A stretch of 64,000 nucleotides of DNA, from contig NC_060061.1 in assembly GCF_020283565.1 (NCBI RefSeq), positions 4,100,010 to 4,164,009 on the forward strand, read 5' to 3'. The notes under the pieces are model-generated. The model did no database searches, had not been told where the DNA came from, and was given only the letters and a program-made list of their open reading frames with translations. Shown here one piece after another: positions 38,027 through 55,075 of the stretch. The DNA comes from Trifolium pratense (lineage: Eukaryota; Streptophyta; Magnoliopsida; Fabales; Fabaceae). How positions within the stretch are numbered: position 1 is the stretch's first letter; each line of letters begins with the position of its first letter. A program made the position numbers and the translations under genes.

Positions 38027-39346
38027 TGTCGGTGTATATAGATAAATTAATTTTTAATATTATTATTTTGGATACACCAAAATAATCTCACATCGCTTGG
38101 TAATTATGGTAATGCGTGTTTATATACAATACCAACATCTTTCAAACCACCGATGCGTCTTTTCTACAAATAACAAAATCGTGACGGGCTAACCCCAAGG
38201 CGAACAATCTCTCGGAAAAGTGGACTTGAGGTTGGATCTGAACAATTTATGTTGATAAATTATCAATGTTTTCACAAAAATAAAAATTCATCAATGCTAA
38301 CAAGAATACTTTAATAAACTTGCAAATATATATATTTTTAATTTATTATATTTTCTTAATTCGTAAGAGCAATGGAATGGAGTACTATATTCACTCTTAA
38401 AAAATTGATAGGATCCTTGTAAAAAAAAATTGATAGAATCGTTCCATTTATATATAAGCTTAATATTTTTTACGAAATTCTTTCCATAGGCATGGTTACA
38501 TGCGTCAAAAAAAAAGTCCATGGTTACATACTACACTGCAGTTCTAGATTAGGCTAAGTCCTAAAACGTCCTGCTCATTTTAATGAGCATGTTGTCCGAA
38601 GCATCACATTCCTATTCAACGACCACAAAATAGAATCATTTCTTAAATGTCCGATATGAAAATGATATATACATTAATTAAATGCCAATCATGGCCAAAT
38701 TCCGACAACCATCACCGTCAAGGCTGTTATGCTCTCGTATATTGATGCTCTCTCTCTCTCTAACCTCTCACTTCACGCTTTTATTGACTTGAACGTCAGA
38801 GTTTCGAATTGCAAATACACCCCCTTTCCAAACAACTACAGGGACACGGCATTCCAACGACCACAATGTTTCTGAGATCAATAGTTAAATTAGAAGAAAA
38901 CGTTCATGCTCATGCATTTGCTCTTTAGTTTAACCATAAGTCTAGTGTAACTAGTAGATGCACATAGTATGTGGTTGTTGTAAATTTTAATGTATCGAAT
39001 TCATTTAATTTCTAATGATCTATACAAAAAATTGCTCTTTAGTTTGAATTGTGTTATTTTGGTCTGTTTTTTTTTTTAACAAACCAATTAATTCGTCCAT
39101 TTTAAAATTTCATAAACTTATTATTGTACTCTCATATTTGTTTCATGTAAAGTTTAACTGCCAATTTTTTATCATAATATTTTAGGATTTGTGACGATTT
39201 AAAAAAATAAAAGAAAAATTGAATTTAAAATTTTTAATATTTCTATATTTGCAAAGTTTTGTTAAAAATTATAAAAAGCATGCACAATAGATAATTGAGC
39301 CACTCTTTTTCCTTTTTTTCTTTAAGAAAGATAATTGAACCTATAA
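38027..39346. other. A+T-rich spacer
   Basis: No gene or clear transposon end recognised. A short CT run occurs at about 38749-38762. Confidence 0.4.
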
Positions 39347-39585
39347 ATAAGAGTAAAGATTCATTTTGGTCTCTCACAAATTTATGAAAGGACAATTCAG
39401 TCTTTGACAAATATTTCACATATTCATATTAGTTACAAATTAGTTTCTCCGTTATAACGAATGGGCAACTATTTTGTTAATAATATGAAAATTTTAAGAA
39501 CTAATGTGTGTTTTATTTTTGTTAGGGACTGAATTGACCCGTCAGAAATTTGTGAAGGATGGAAATGAGTCTTCCCTCTAAAAAT
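39347..39585. repeat. MITE with long inverted ends
   Basis: The left end (GAGTAAAGATTCATTTTGGTC ... ATGAAAGGACAATTCAGTC) is complementary, with mismatches, to the right end (GGGACTGAATTGACCCGTC ... GAAATGAGTCTTCCCTCT) over about 55 bp. Ends were not fixed to the base. Confidence 0.6.
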
Positions 39586-39923
39586 ACAAACTTCAATAAT
39601 TTGCCAACTTCAATAATCAATGTGAGATATGCTAGTGAGTAGTGATCATATGCCAACTCATTGTGAGTGATAACTTTCAAGAATATTGCTAATGATCATA
39701 TCTGATATTATGATGAAGATATTGCTCCTTTAAGTTTAACCATTGATTGATTTGATTCCTTAGATTCCAAGGAACCACTGAAACCTGTGGAGTAGTATTA
39801 GCATACATGCTGTTTTTCACTCGAATGTTCCTTGCTTTGTCGCATCAAACTCTGCAACAAAATTTTACTTCAATATATTGCTTAAACTAGGCATTTCAGA
39901 TTCTTGAAAAGGCTATAGGAAGA

Positions 39924-41408
39924 ATGACAGCAGTTTACAGTCTTTACATCATCAATAAGTATGGTGGATTGATCTACTATAAGGTTCTGTTGTTCTAATT
40001 TTTTCCTTTGCTTAAGTTTATTTTTTGTTTCCTATATGAAAACTGTTCTGTATTGTTTCCTAAAAAATAGTTGATGGAAATAATGCTAATTCAATTTTTT
40101 TTTTCACTTAATTTTGAATGCTTGCATAAGCTTTTTGTTATTATAATTGCAGAGGTAAAGAAAGACTAGAATTTTTATTTTGTTTTTGTTTTCAACCCTC
40201 TGGTTCTCAGGAAAGGGTGTCTGTTATTCCAGAGTTTGGCCGCGAGGTAAGTAAAGTTTAACCAAACATTCAAATTATGTTTCCTTTTTGGCAATTAGGA
40301 TTATGGGTCTTATGGACACCAATGACAGCTTGCGGGGGTGGCTAGTTTATGGCATTCAATGCATGCCATCTCTCAGCAGTTATTCATCACCTGTTTCTGG
40401 TTGTGCATGAATTGAATTACTCTCCAAGCTGACACATTTGATCTTCACTGCTTTCAGTCACTGACAAGTATTATTTTCAATAACTCATCATTATGTTACC
40501 ATTTCAAATTCACAGGATGAATTAAATGAAGAATGAATGCATCTGGTACATATCATTCATTGGTATATCTCTAATACCAATGTTTGATTTTTATCCACAT
40601 TGGTATGTAGCCTTGCTGAGTTTTAACTTTTAAGGAAAGAAAGTTTAGTAGTAACATAAATATTTCAGAAACTCTAGATAATTATTGGTAACATAGTCTT
40701 ACATGCCTTGGAATTTTACCTGTACGTTGCTATTCTGCCATGTTTTCATATGCTATGCTAAGATGAAGCTATTCTTCCATGTTTTAAACTTATACTATAT
40801 AATTATTTTAAGGATGCCAGGACATACTAGAGTGACAAATATATTTATTAGGCTTGAAGAAAGCTGAAAATAAATAGAAAGTATGGTTGCAATGGAGGGG
40901 GAGAGTTGTACATGTAGACACTCCGACGCTCAAGACAATTTATGCTTGTAGTGAAGGTTTTAGAGAGTTAGGATATAATACTCGATCCTTCTGCATGAGA
41001 AGGTATATATAGTCTCCAGTGTGGAGCCAAGGTCATTAATGTGAGGACGGATATGGCGTCCTCGCCATTAATGGTTGTCGGAATAACGGTTAAAAAGCCA
41101 TGATTGGCAATAAATGTCAATCATTTCGATGTCAGCCATTACGGAAGGCCAACTTCCTTGACCGTTGGGTAGGAGAAGGCGATCATGGGCCTTCGTCCAA
41201 TTTGGGCTGAGTTCGTAGTTGGGCCTTAGGCCCAGTCCAAAACATCAACAAATGAAAAGTTTATTGAAATTCGTATATGAATTGTACATGGATTATGTTT
41301 TGAAGAACCCCTTGGATGAGATGGAGATGCCTATACTATGTGAGCTCTTTGATATCAACTTTAATTCTATCAGCACAAAAGGATCGTGTTGCATTGCTGG
41401 GTCGATAA
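39924..41408 (+). pseudogene. TRAPPC4 (Trs23) trafficking-complex subunit, pseudogene
   Basis: Three recognisable exons of the TRAPP core subunit 4. Exon 1 (39924-39983) is MTAVYSLYIINKYGGLIYYK with a GT donor. An exon at 40299-40467 follows a TTAG acceptor and carries the TNDSLR / LWHSMHAIS / SGIELL region. The last part (41246-41408) reads [33 protein letters not shown], and in another frame KGSCCIAGS where the functional gene ends in VALLGR. The middle exon has a deletion of about 8 bp (GGTCTTATGGACACC), an extra GG (GCGGGGGTGG) and an extra 4 bp (TTATTCATCACC), and one GGA codon is now TGA. The exon before the last is absent, replaced by an LTR fragment. A functional copy must exist elsewhere, since this subunit is needed for Rab GTPase activation in ER-Golgi traffic. 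Introns are retained, so it arose from DNA duplication, not retroposition. Confidence 0.85.
40875..41244 (+). mobile_element. LTR (solo or truncated) within the TRAPPC4 pseudogene
   Basis: A G+C-richer block with a TATATATAG box near 41003-41014 that ends GGCCCAGTCCAAAACA (41229-41244), an LTR-type CA end. Pseudogene coding resumes directly after it (CAACAAATGAAAAG). The left border is approximate and no matching 5-bp duplication was found. Confidence 0.55.
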
Positions 41409-41770
41409 ATCGCTATAGATTGGTCTGTGTTGTTTACCTAATTTTTTTATTGAGTGATAAAATACTATGATGTTTGTTTTTTCTATGACTGACATACGAT
41501 CTGCATCACCATGTGCATTTTACTAGAGTTACCCCCACATGTTCTGTAATGAAAACTTGCAAGCTATGTTTAGGATCCATCTGCAAATTTACTTGGATTT
41601 TGATTGCAAATACAAACAAAATATCAACTTGCTCTTTAGATACTACAGGCAAGAGAAACAATGAGAGTTACACACATAGATCGGAAAAGAAAACAACATA
41701 GAGCTTACATAAATTCATATGCATGCATGATGCATCGGTAGATATTTTATTTTATACGCGTAGAAGAAAT

Positions 41771-44700
41771 TCAAAGCCAGGGAGAATTGTAAATAGGTGT
41801 TACCACAGATTTAACTTGTAAGTACTTATGAAGAGCTTCTAATCCCGAATCTCTTCCAATTCCACTCATTTTATATCCTCCAAAAGGAAAATCACTTCCC
41901 AAGGCTAAATAACAGTTGATCCAAATAATGCCTGCACGAATGGACCTTGAAACGGTGTTTGCAATATCCATGTCCTTGGTCACAATGCCTGCTGCTAGCC
42001 CATATCTGGTATTATTAGCACTCTTAATGGCTTCCTCAATAGTCCTGTTATTCACATGTCATACTTTAATCCACCATTCATCAACATTCCCTTAAACTCT
42101 TTATGGTACTAAGAATGCAAAAAAAGTATAGAATTAAAATGTAACTTACTTAAACTTCATCAGTGCCATTACAGGGCCAAATATTTCATCTGTTGCTATA
42201 AGCATGTCCTCCTTCAAAGTTTTTATATGATAAAAAGGAAAGAAAACATGATAGTTATTTATCAACCTATGATAAAGATATACCCAATTTGATACTGGTA
42301 GAAATATAATTGATTACCTTTACATTGGAGAAAATTGTAGGTTCGATGTAGTAGCCTTCACTGCCCAATCTTCTACCTCCAGTCAAGAGTGTAGCTCCTT
42401 CTCTCTTTCCATGCTCAATGTAGGATAGAATTTTTTCTAATTGGTTCCTATCAGCCTACAGTACAAAGTTTTTTCAACTGGGGTTCGTCGATTGTGGGGA
42501 ATTAAATGCTTTCGCTTGGCCACCATATATTGACCTTACCTGAGGTCCTTGCTGACTTTTAGGATCAAAAGGATCGCCGACGATCCAAGCTTTTGCCTTC
42601 TCCACCAACTTCTTCTCAACTTGATCGTAGATCCCTTCTTGAACAAACACACGAGAACTTGCACAACAAACTTCTCCCTGCAAAAACCACAAGTTTTTAG
42701 AAATAAAGAGATATAATAGTGGATGCTTTTTGTAACGAAAGGATTTTTGGGAAGCAAAATTTCACCGATTCACCTTGTTAGCTAGGATACCGAGAAGAGC
42801 AAGGTCAGCAGCTTTGTCTACGTCAGCATCATCGAAAATAATAAGAGGTGACTTGCCTCCTAATTCAAGTGAAACATGTTTTAAATTACTCTTAGCTGCA
42901 GCTTGCATTATTTCACGGCCTACTTCAACTGAACCAGTAAAGCTAACCTGAACATACAAAAATGAAAGAGAAATTAATTAAACTTAGAAGTCATTAGTTA
43001 ATAACAACTTGGTAATTGAACTTCTTTGACATTTGATTAACTTGCCGCGTCTATGTCCATGTGTGAGCTAATTGCAGCACCAGCAGTTGGTCCAAATCCG
43101 GGTACTACGTTCAACACTCCATTTGGGATTCCAGCCTTTAGAACACACAAAATAAAATAATGAGTGAAGGTCCGAATTAGTCCTCCAAAAAAAAAACAAA
43201 AAAAAACAGATCTATTTAGTCTATGACTAATTAAAAGTATTAATCTCCATGTCAAAAGCGTGCACACACTAATGCGCGCACAAATCCACGCTTTTGCGTG
43301 GAGTCTTGGTTGCGCCACCTGGTCTATTCAACAAGATATTACGTGACATTGCACGACTTGATTGTGCAATGACTCCTTGACCTTGCTTAGACCAACTCAT
43401 CACGCTAATGTGTGCATTTCTCACGTCAAAGCGTGTTCACACATTTGTGTGCAACTCGATCTCCAAATTTAAATACTTATAGTTAACCATGTCTTGATGG
43501 AATGTAGAAATGTAAAATGTACATACCAGTTTAGCTAGATGAGCATAAAACAAAGCAGAGAGAGGTGTTTGTTCAGCAGGTTTGAGCACCATAGTGCATC
43601 CAACAGCTAAAGAAGGAGCAACTTTGGTGAAGAAAATTGAACTGGGAGCATTCCATGGAATTATATGTCCCACAACGCCAATCGGTTCCATTAATGTGTA
43701 CGCGTGGAATTGGCCATGACTTTTTAATACCTCGCCATGAATTTTATCAGCGGCACCTGCATAGTAACGTAGTATACTTATTGCTCCAGGAATTTCCATA
43801 ACCTTGGCAATATAGTACAACTTTCCAGCATCAATTGCATCTAATGCTGCTAATTCTTCTATGTTTTCATCAATTAGTTCTGCAAATTTCATCATTATTT
43901 TCCCCCTTGCCTGCGGATTAATATTACGACAACATTAATTTAAACTATTAGAGGGCAATGCAAATGAAAAAAAATGTTCAATTAAAAAAAAAAAGAAAGA
44001 AAAAACTTACCTCACCAGACATTCGAGGCCATGGACTGGAGTCAAATGCCTCGCGTGCTGCTTTAACTGCAATGTCAATGTCTTCCTTAGCTCCTTCACT
44101 GATTCTTGCAATCACCTCTTCTGTTCTTGGGTCTATTGTCTCAAATGTTGCTCCTAATTTTTCATTAAAACGCCATAAAAAATGTAGCATGGTTACCAAC
44201 AGCTAATTGTAGCCGACTTTTTTTTAACATGTATATTGTTTTTTCTCATTGGTTTTTTAGGTGGGAGTAAATTAGCAACCCCCTATTGATATGGTATATC
44301 ATTTTAAAAAAATGCAACACTATTAAGCACTTACACATTTTTAATAAAAATATTTATTTATAACATAATGCAAATATAATGTGAATATGTTAATGCATAT
44401 ATGAACTTTTGCATAAAATTAGTAATAATTTTAATTTGTTTATAACTTTCATGTGTCAACGTTAAAATCTTTAAAATGATTTTAATTCTATTAAAATGAT
44501 ATGATATTTTCTAATTGATTGATTTATTTTTAGCAAACATATGAATAATCGGTACAAATATGGATATATAGAATATATGGTACTTGGGGTTGGTCGAGTG
44601 GTGTTGGCTTGGGCCCTTGGAGTATGCTCCTCTCAAGGTCTCAGGTTCAATTTCCACTGGTGCCAATTTCGGTGGGCTAAGTCCATACAGAGCAAAAAAA

Positions 44701-46239
44701 ACTCTGGCTTTAAATGGGGCCCCCGCAAGTGGGCGGTGGGATTGGTCCCTTGGATTAGTCGGTCCTAAGGCCGGATACCAAGTTTTTTTAAAAAATAAAA
44801 TAAAATATATGGTCACATATACATAAGTCGTTAACCACATGTATATAGGTTTGAGTACAATTATTTTTTAAAACTGTGGAAAATGGAGATGAGTACTATA
44901 GTATTTTATCCATTATTATCCCTAGATAATAACACCCACACACATTAAATGAGAGATAAACTACTCATAGCTAGAGCTATCAATTTGAAGGGCCAAACCA
45001 ATTTGGGTCGTAACCCCAATATGAAGGTGGTCTAAGAGATTTATTTTTGTTACTCTACTCATTTTCTCGCGCACCCTATGAATTTATCAAAATACCCCCA
45101 TCCGCTACTAAAGTAGCGGAAGGGTAAAACGGAAAACGCGTAGGGCACGGGAGTAACCGGTAAGGTGACAAAGGAAAATCTCATGGCCTAAAATATATAT
45201 ATGCATAATGAGCCCAAAATATACTAGACCCTAAATATATTAGGAATATTTTTCGAAATTTTTAGGCTAATAAAATGTTATTTTCAAAGGCAATTTTTTT
45301 TTTAGAAAATACGTTCCCAAATTTTTAGCAGGGGCAAAAGAGTCTTTTTAGATGAAAGAAAAGAGTATTGGGGGAAAGAGAAAAATAAGGCCCAAAATGG
45401 ACCCCAAATTTCCTATAAGAGGCCCAAAGAGAGGGACAAGAATAAAAGAAAATGAGGTTGGGCTGGACACAAATCAATTTAAAGATTTCTCTCTCCACCC
45501 CATGTTTCTGTTTTACCTCATATTTTCATTTTTGTCCTCAAATAAATATTTCGGAACGCGTTTTCCGAATTTTTTTGCCTTGGAAAAAATTTCGGAATGT
45601 GTTTTCTCGAATATGAACTAAAAAAACTTCGAAAAACACGTTCCAAAATTTTTATACAAGGGCAAAAATAGAAAAATGGCGGTAAGAAAAACACGGAGGT
45701 GGGAAGAGAAAATTTCAATCAATATAAGATGCGGCTTAAAATTTTGGGCCTGATAGATGGCTCAATTTAAGGGCTTCTAATATAGGGCCTGTTTGACTGC
45801 TCTACTCATAGCAAGTTCAAGTTCCTTAAAATATGTTGATCAGAGCTCTTACTATAGTATAAACTATTGGCAACTAAATTTTTGGAACTGTTCACTAAAT
45901 TCCACAGAATCATGTAATGTAACGTGATGATAGATCCGATTTTATTAGACAGATTTATCTCTCTTCCGTGTAAGATTTGAGGTTTTTCTCATTACACTCG
46001 CAATGTTACTATTAAACTTTACTAAAGCAATTCATTTTAGTAAATTCTTAAATTTTGAGTCAGGACATTAGAACAAATTCTAAGAGTAGTACTAGAGGTG
46101 AAAAGGAAAGATATATATGGATGCAAGAACCTGATAGAGAATCGACAAAATCTCCATTGATGAAGAGCTTGTTATACTTGATGGTCGGTATTTTGAGCAA
46201 GGAGCTGTTATTGCCAATACTTGAGTTAAGATCAGTCAT
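41771..46239 (-). CDS. ALDH2C4: Aldehyde dehydrogenase, ALDH2C type (copy A)
   Basis: Nine exons on the minus strand: 46239-46131, 44153-44011, 43910-43527, 43135-43046, 42947-42774, 42677-42540, 42455-42318, 42211-42150, 42044-41771. They join in phase to 503 residues, the normal length. NAD(P)-binding and catalytic signatures are present: [46 protein letters not shown], the catalytic Glu in LELGGKSP, the catalytic Cys in [15 protein letters not shown], and the C-terminal [12 protein letters not shown]. There is no obvious organelle targeting peptide, so cytosolic. ALDH2C4 (REF1) of Arabidopsis oxidises coniferaldehyde and sinapaldehyde to ferulic and sinapic acids; similar substrates are likely (inference). 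Intron 4 has a GC donor (GACGCG|GCAAGT), where the tandem paralog has GT. Intron 1 (2 kb) holds a SINE, and a hAT element sits 67 bp upstream of the ATG. Confidence 0.93.
44582..44803 (+). mobile_element. tRNA-derived SINE in intron 1 of ALDH copy A
   Basis: A box-A-like region (GGTCGAGTGGTGTTGGC) and a box-B-like GGTTCAATTTCC lie near the 5' end; the 3' end is A-rich (AAAAAATAAAATAA). The perfect 10-bp direct repeat AATATATGGT flanks it (44572-44581, 44804-44813). 222 bp, antisense to the host gene. Confidence 0.85.
45060..45700. repeat. Repeat-derived part of ALDH copy A intron 1
   Basis: Includes TTCGGAACGCGTTTTCCG and related GGAAAAAATTTCGGAATGTG words shared with 30.58-30.87 kb, and GGGCACGGGAGTAACC similar to 8.3 kb. 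No ends resolved. Confidence 0.4.
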
Positions 46240-46305
46240 CTTTTGTATATAAAAATTAAGAATGTTGATTTGAGAGTTGTGCTTATCTATGGTGTTAATT
46301 ATATA

Positions 46306-46761
46306 CAGGGCGTCTCCGAGTTTTAGGAGACTCTGTGCAAAATATAAAAGTGGCCCCTTAATAAAAAAAAATTAAAAAAATTATCGATTTAAATTGCATA
46401 TAATATAAAAAAAACATTCTTGTAAACATATAAATTATCAATATTAAATCTTACATTAAATTAAATGGAACAAGAAATACAAAATAATTATCTTTGAATA
46501 TAACGTCAAAAAGGAACATCATAATCTAAAATTAAATTTTATGCAAAGATTAAAATGGACTAGAACTATATTTACGAGTATAGATAACTAATATATTGAT
46601 ACTCGTGATATTTATGAACATTAACAATATATAACTATTATTTTAGGGCCTAAATAATATATAAGTAATATTATAGAACCTCAAAATTTTGAGTTGAGAC
46701 CCTCAAAATTTTGAGGCCCTAAGCCGTCGCACACCTCGCACATGCATGCGAGCCTCCTCTG
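46306..46761. mobile_element. hAT-like element just upstream of ALDH copy A
   Basis: Left end CAGGGCGTCTCCGAG; right end CGAGCCTCCTCTG (complement CAGAGGAGGCTCG), so imperfect inverted ends. The perfect 8-bp direct repeat ATTATATA flanks it (46298-46305, 46762-46769). 456 bp, no coding capacity. Confidence 0.7.
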
Positions 46762-46769
46762 ATTATATA

Positions 46770-49700
46770 TATGCATAGAGAAAAGCATCGAGGAGTGGGT
46801 GGGAAAATAGTGATTATAAAGCTGGCAATGAGTGAGCTCCTACTTTAATTAGTTAAACTTTTATTAAATTTTAATGTTTATTATTAAGCACTTACTTTAT
46901 TTATGTCAAATAATTTAGTTGTTAAACTTGCATGTTTTAAATATGATGTGAAAATTTAGAGTTAAGACACAATCCTCTCTCTCTATATTGAGGAGTACAA
47001 TGTCCTAATGAATCAGCAATTTTCAATTTATAGTATGTTTAAATAATTTAATAATTAAAAAAAGTCGACGTTTTTGATTTCCCGCCTTCGTGTGATATTA
47101 ACTTAAGGAACCTCTTGATACATTGTTCTTGTAAAATACATCACGTGGTCATATGTGTGAAAAAAATTCGGTTGGAAATGAGGAATTCACCTTGTTGTCC
47201 CACAAATTCTCCAATAATTATCGTTAACGACGATGAAAACTTCGTAGTAACCCAAAAAAAACTTAAATGGCGGGTCTGCACTAGTGTGACTGAGGGGGCC
47301 TGCACGGCTGCAAGCCTGCAACCCTTTTCAGAATTATGCTAACTAGTGCCCCGGGATGTTGGACTGCGAGAGGGAAGACTCACTAGATTGGATCAACACA
47401 CTAAACATTGAACAATCATATAAGTGACTTTCACATCAAACTTTCACTTATAACCTTAAAACATTAGATTAATGTATTACTACTTGTACTTCTCTCCATT
47501 AGTGGGTATAGTACAAATTGTATTTTATCTCATATATATATTTGTTTGTTCTTAAAAAATAAATTTATTGATTTTCTTAGTTATATATTGTTCAATCTCA
47601 ACACAAAGGCACTAACTAAAAAAACTAAATTTTGCATTAAAAATGGTATTATTTATACTTTTAATAAGTAAATTACACAAATTCTGAAACGATAAAAGAA
47701 ATCCAAAACTTTTTTACTTTTTTTATTTTTTTATTTTTTCTGACGAACTTTATTTAATTTCTTATATAACTAATCACTAATTAGCATTTTTCATTCTTTA
47801 TTAAACATGCACACACGCTTTCCACGTAAAAACTGTTCCTGTTTACTCCATAATATTAATAATGCACCAAGGGAATCAACAAGCAAAAGGGTAAAAGAGT
47901 TTCCCACCACCATCTGAGATAGGAAAATAATTGCACGTTTCATTAATTTATTTTCACACTTTTTTTCGTCAAGTAGTCACTTAAGTTAGATAACATAAAT
48001 AAAATATGAGTAACGTTAACAATATTGTCATCAAATATTCAGAATCTTTCCCCATTTTGTAGAAGTTTGGTTTGAATATTAAAAATGTATCTCTAATAAA
48101 AAAACACATTATTTTTTTAAAAAAATTAGCTTCTATTTAAATTGTGAATAACTTAAAAAGTAACTATCCTTTACTTATAAAGAAATCTTAATCCGTGATT
48201 AAATTTGATGCAAAGAATGAAATGACCTAGTGATTGAGTTATATATGTAATAGTTTAAATTCTAAGTTTTCTTAGAAAAATTTAACGGTTTCAATTTAAT
48301 TTAAAATGACAAGAACTAAAATTATGCAGAAAAGTTGGCACCGTATGAATTTGGATCAATGACTATGCACAACAAAAACTTATAGCCTAGCTACCACTAA
48401 TCTATTAATGTACATTTGATTTTGACAAACATAAAAAATGGTCGTTTAAATTAAATCGAATACTAAGAGTATCTCCAATGATAATATTTAAGGGAGTTTT
48501 ATATGTTAATGATTTGTACCTTATTTTTTTTATCATGGAGCAATCATGATGTGATAGAGTGTGAGTATCTAAAAAATAATTTAAGTATCTTATTTATCAT
48601 ATCATCAATTTAATATTAACTTACTTAGATGAGATTAGATAAGATTACATAAATTTCTAATTTAATTAAGGTCTCAATAGTTTCATCTTAAATTTGGATA
48701 TGCAACATTATTAAAACTTAAAGAGAGTTAGCTGAATGTACCAAAAAAATAAAAAAAATAAAGAGAGTTAGCCATTAATTTAAGTTTCATATATAAAGCA
48801 TAGAAAATTATCCTCTCCAATGGGCCTGAAGGATATTTAATTTTAAAACTTAAATAAAATCTGAATGATTTAGACCAATGGCCATTTTTTAAGTAATGAA
48901 AGAAAAAAAACAATTATATATATCTAAGAAACAATTGTGGGAGAAAGAAGACGAAAACTAGAGAAGGTGGAGTGACAGATAAAAGTAGAGAAGACAACAA
49001 GTGGTTATTTGGTGTCGATTAGGTGAGATTTTTCTAACGTTAAATATAATTTTATTAACAAAAGTTTGGCAATAAATTAATCAAAGAACATGATTGCATA
49101 AAATGGAAGCGAAGCCTTTTTTTCTTTCTTTATAACAAGATTCGAATTCAGTCCCTGCATTTTAAGGATAATGTTTCTATCAATTGAATTATAATTATGA
49201 AAACGTAAAAACTTTTTTTTTTGTACAAAGACGTGAAACCTTTTAAAATACCTTAATATATTTGCTAAAAAAAAGTACATCAATATGTTTATTCAATAGT
49301 TATTTTAATCAATAAACATTCATTTAAACTGTTTATAAAATAGATCTCTCTATTTATCAATAAATTTTTTAATGAAATTTTTAATTTTAGTTACTATACA
49401 ATTGTGCGTCGAGGATATCTTGATTTAACAAAAAAAATCCAATAAATTAATTTTCAAATATCATGCAAGCAGTAATATTGCATTTCTATATTATCATGTT
49501 GACTAACGCCTTTAAGTTACTATAAAATTGAAGATGGGTAATCTCTTGTTTTTGTGCCAAATTTACACCTAATAGAGAGAATCATTTGTTAGTAAAAATT
49601 CACTAGCATGTCTCATCTTCTTTAGAATCATACACTTATGATGAGATGAAATGATTCGAAGATAATCGGACCGAACCATAACTCCTCTTTAATATTAGTT

Positions 49701-49887
49701 TTTTTTCATTCTTCTTTATAATCATACACTTATGATGAGACGAAATGATTCGAAGGTAATCAAACCAAACCATAACTCCTCTTTAATATTAGTTTTTTTC
49801 ACCATAAAACCAAATATACACTAAGAAACTCTAATACCTTTGACCAAAATCATCGAAAAACTTTATAATCACTACTTCATGGGCCAT
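46770..49887. other. Spacer between the ALDH copies
   Basis: A+T-rich. It holds a 94-bp tandem duplication at 49618-49801 (CATACACTTATGATGAGA ... CTCCTCTTTAATATTAG, twice). Near 47225 is an ACGATGAAAACTTCGTAGTA segment that recurs loosely at 54650 (ACGGTGAAAACTTCATACAT). No gene supported; copy A's promoter would be at its left end. Confidence 0.5.
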
Positions 49888-49892
49888 GATAT

Positions 49893-50119
49893 TGTTAGTG
49901 TTGATTAGCTTGAGGTTAGGCTCGGCAGGCTCATGGCGTGCCAATGAGCAAGGATGTGCGCGCGCGCAAGGCAAGCAGGCTTGGCCTGGCTTGGCCTAAG
50001 GTGACTTGGTTAGCAAGTTAAGCACTTGTATGTGTGTGTGCTTACTTGTATGTCTTGTACTCCTATATAAGGACTTGTTATGTGATGAATAAACTAGAGA
50101 ATACCACTTGAAACCAACA
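49893..50119. mobile_element. Solo LTR 3' of ALDH copy B
   Basis: TGTTAGTGTTG...AAACCAACA, 227 bp, flanked by the perfect 5-bp duplication GATAT (49888-49892, 50120-50124). Contains CTATATAAGG and, 30 bp on, GATGAATAAACTAG, i.e. a TATA box and a poly(A)-like signal in plus orientation. It is 107 bp beyond the ALDH copy B stop codon, so it may lie in or near that gene's 3' UTR. Confidence 0.85.
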
Positions 50120-50225
50120 GATATGTCATATAAATAGATGAGTGTGTACCAAAAAAGAAGTAAAACGAGTGTCGGTAGAAAGTAGGAAAGTAGTCACTTT
50201 CCAAAATACAGAGGAAAATAGTTAA

Positions 50226-55075
<4,850 letters not shown>

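Noticed and set aside
40197..40255. Possible extra exon (GAAAGGGTGTCTGTTATTCC ... CGCGAG|GTAAG) between TRAPPC4 exons
   Set aside because: Has a donor-like end, but no match to the family sequence and no clear acceptor; treated as intron.
44541..44840. Open frames on both strands in the ALDH copy A intron
   Set aside because: Located in the SINE body with its defined target duplications.
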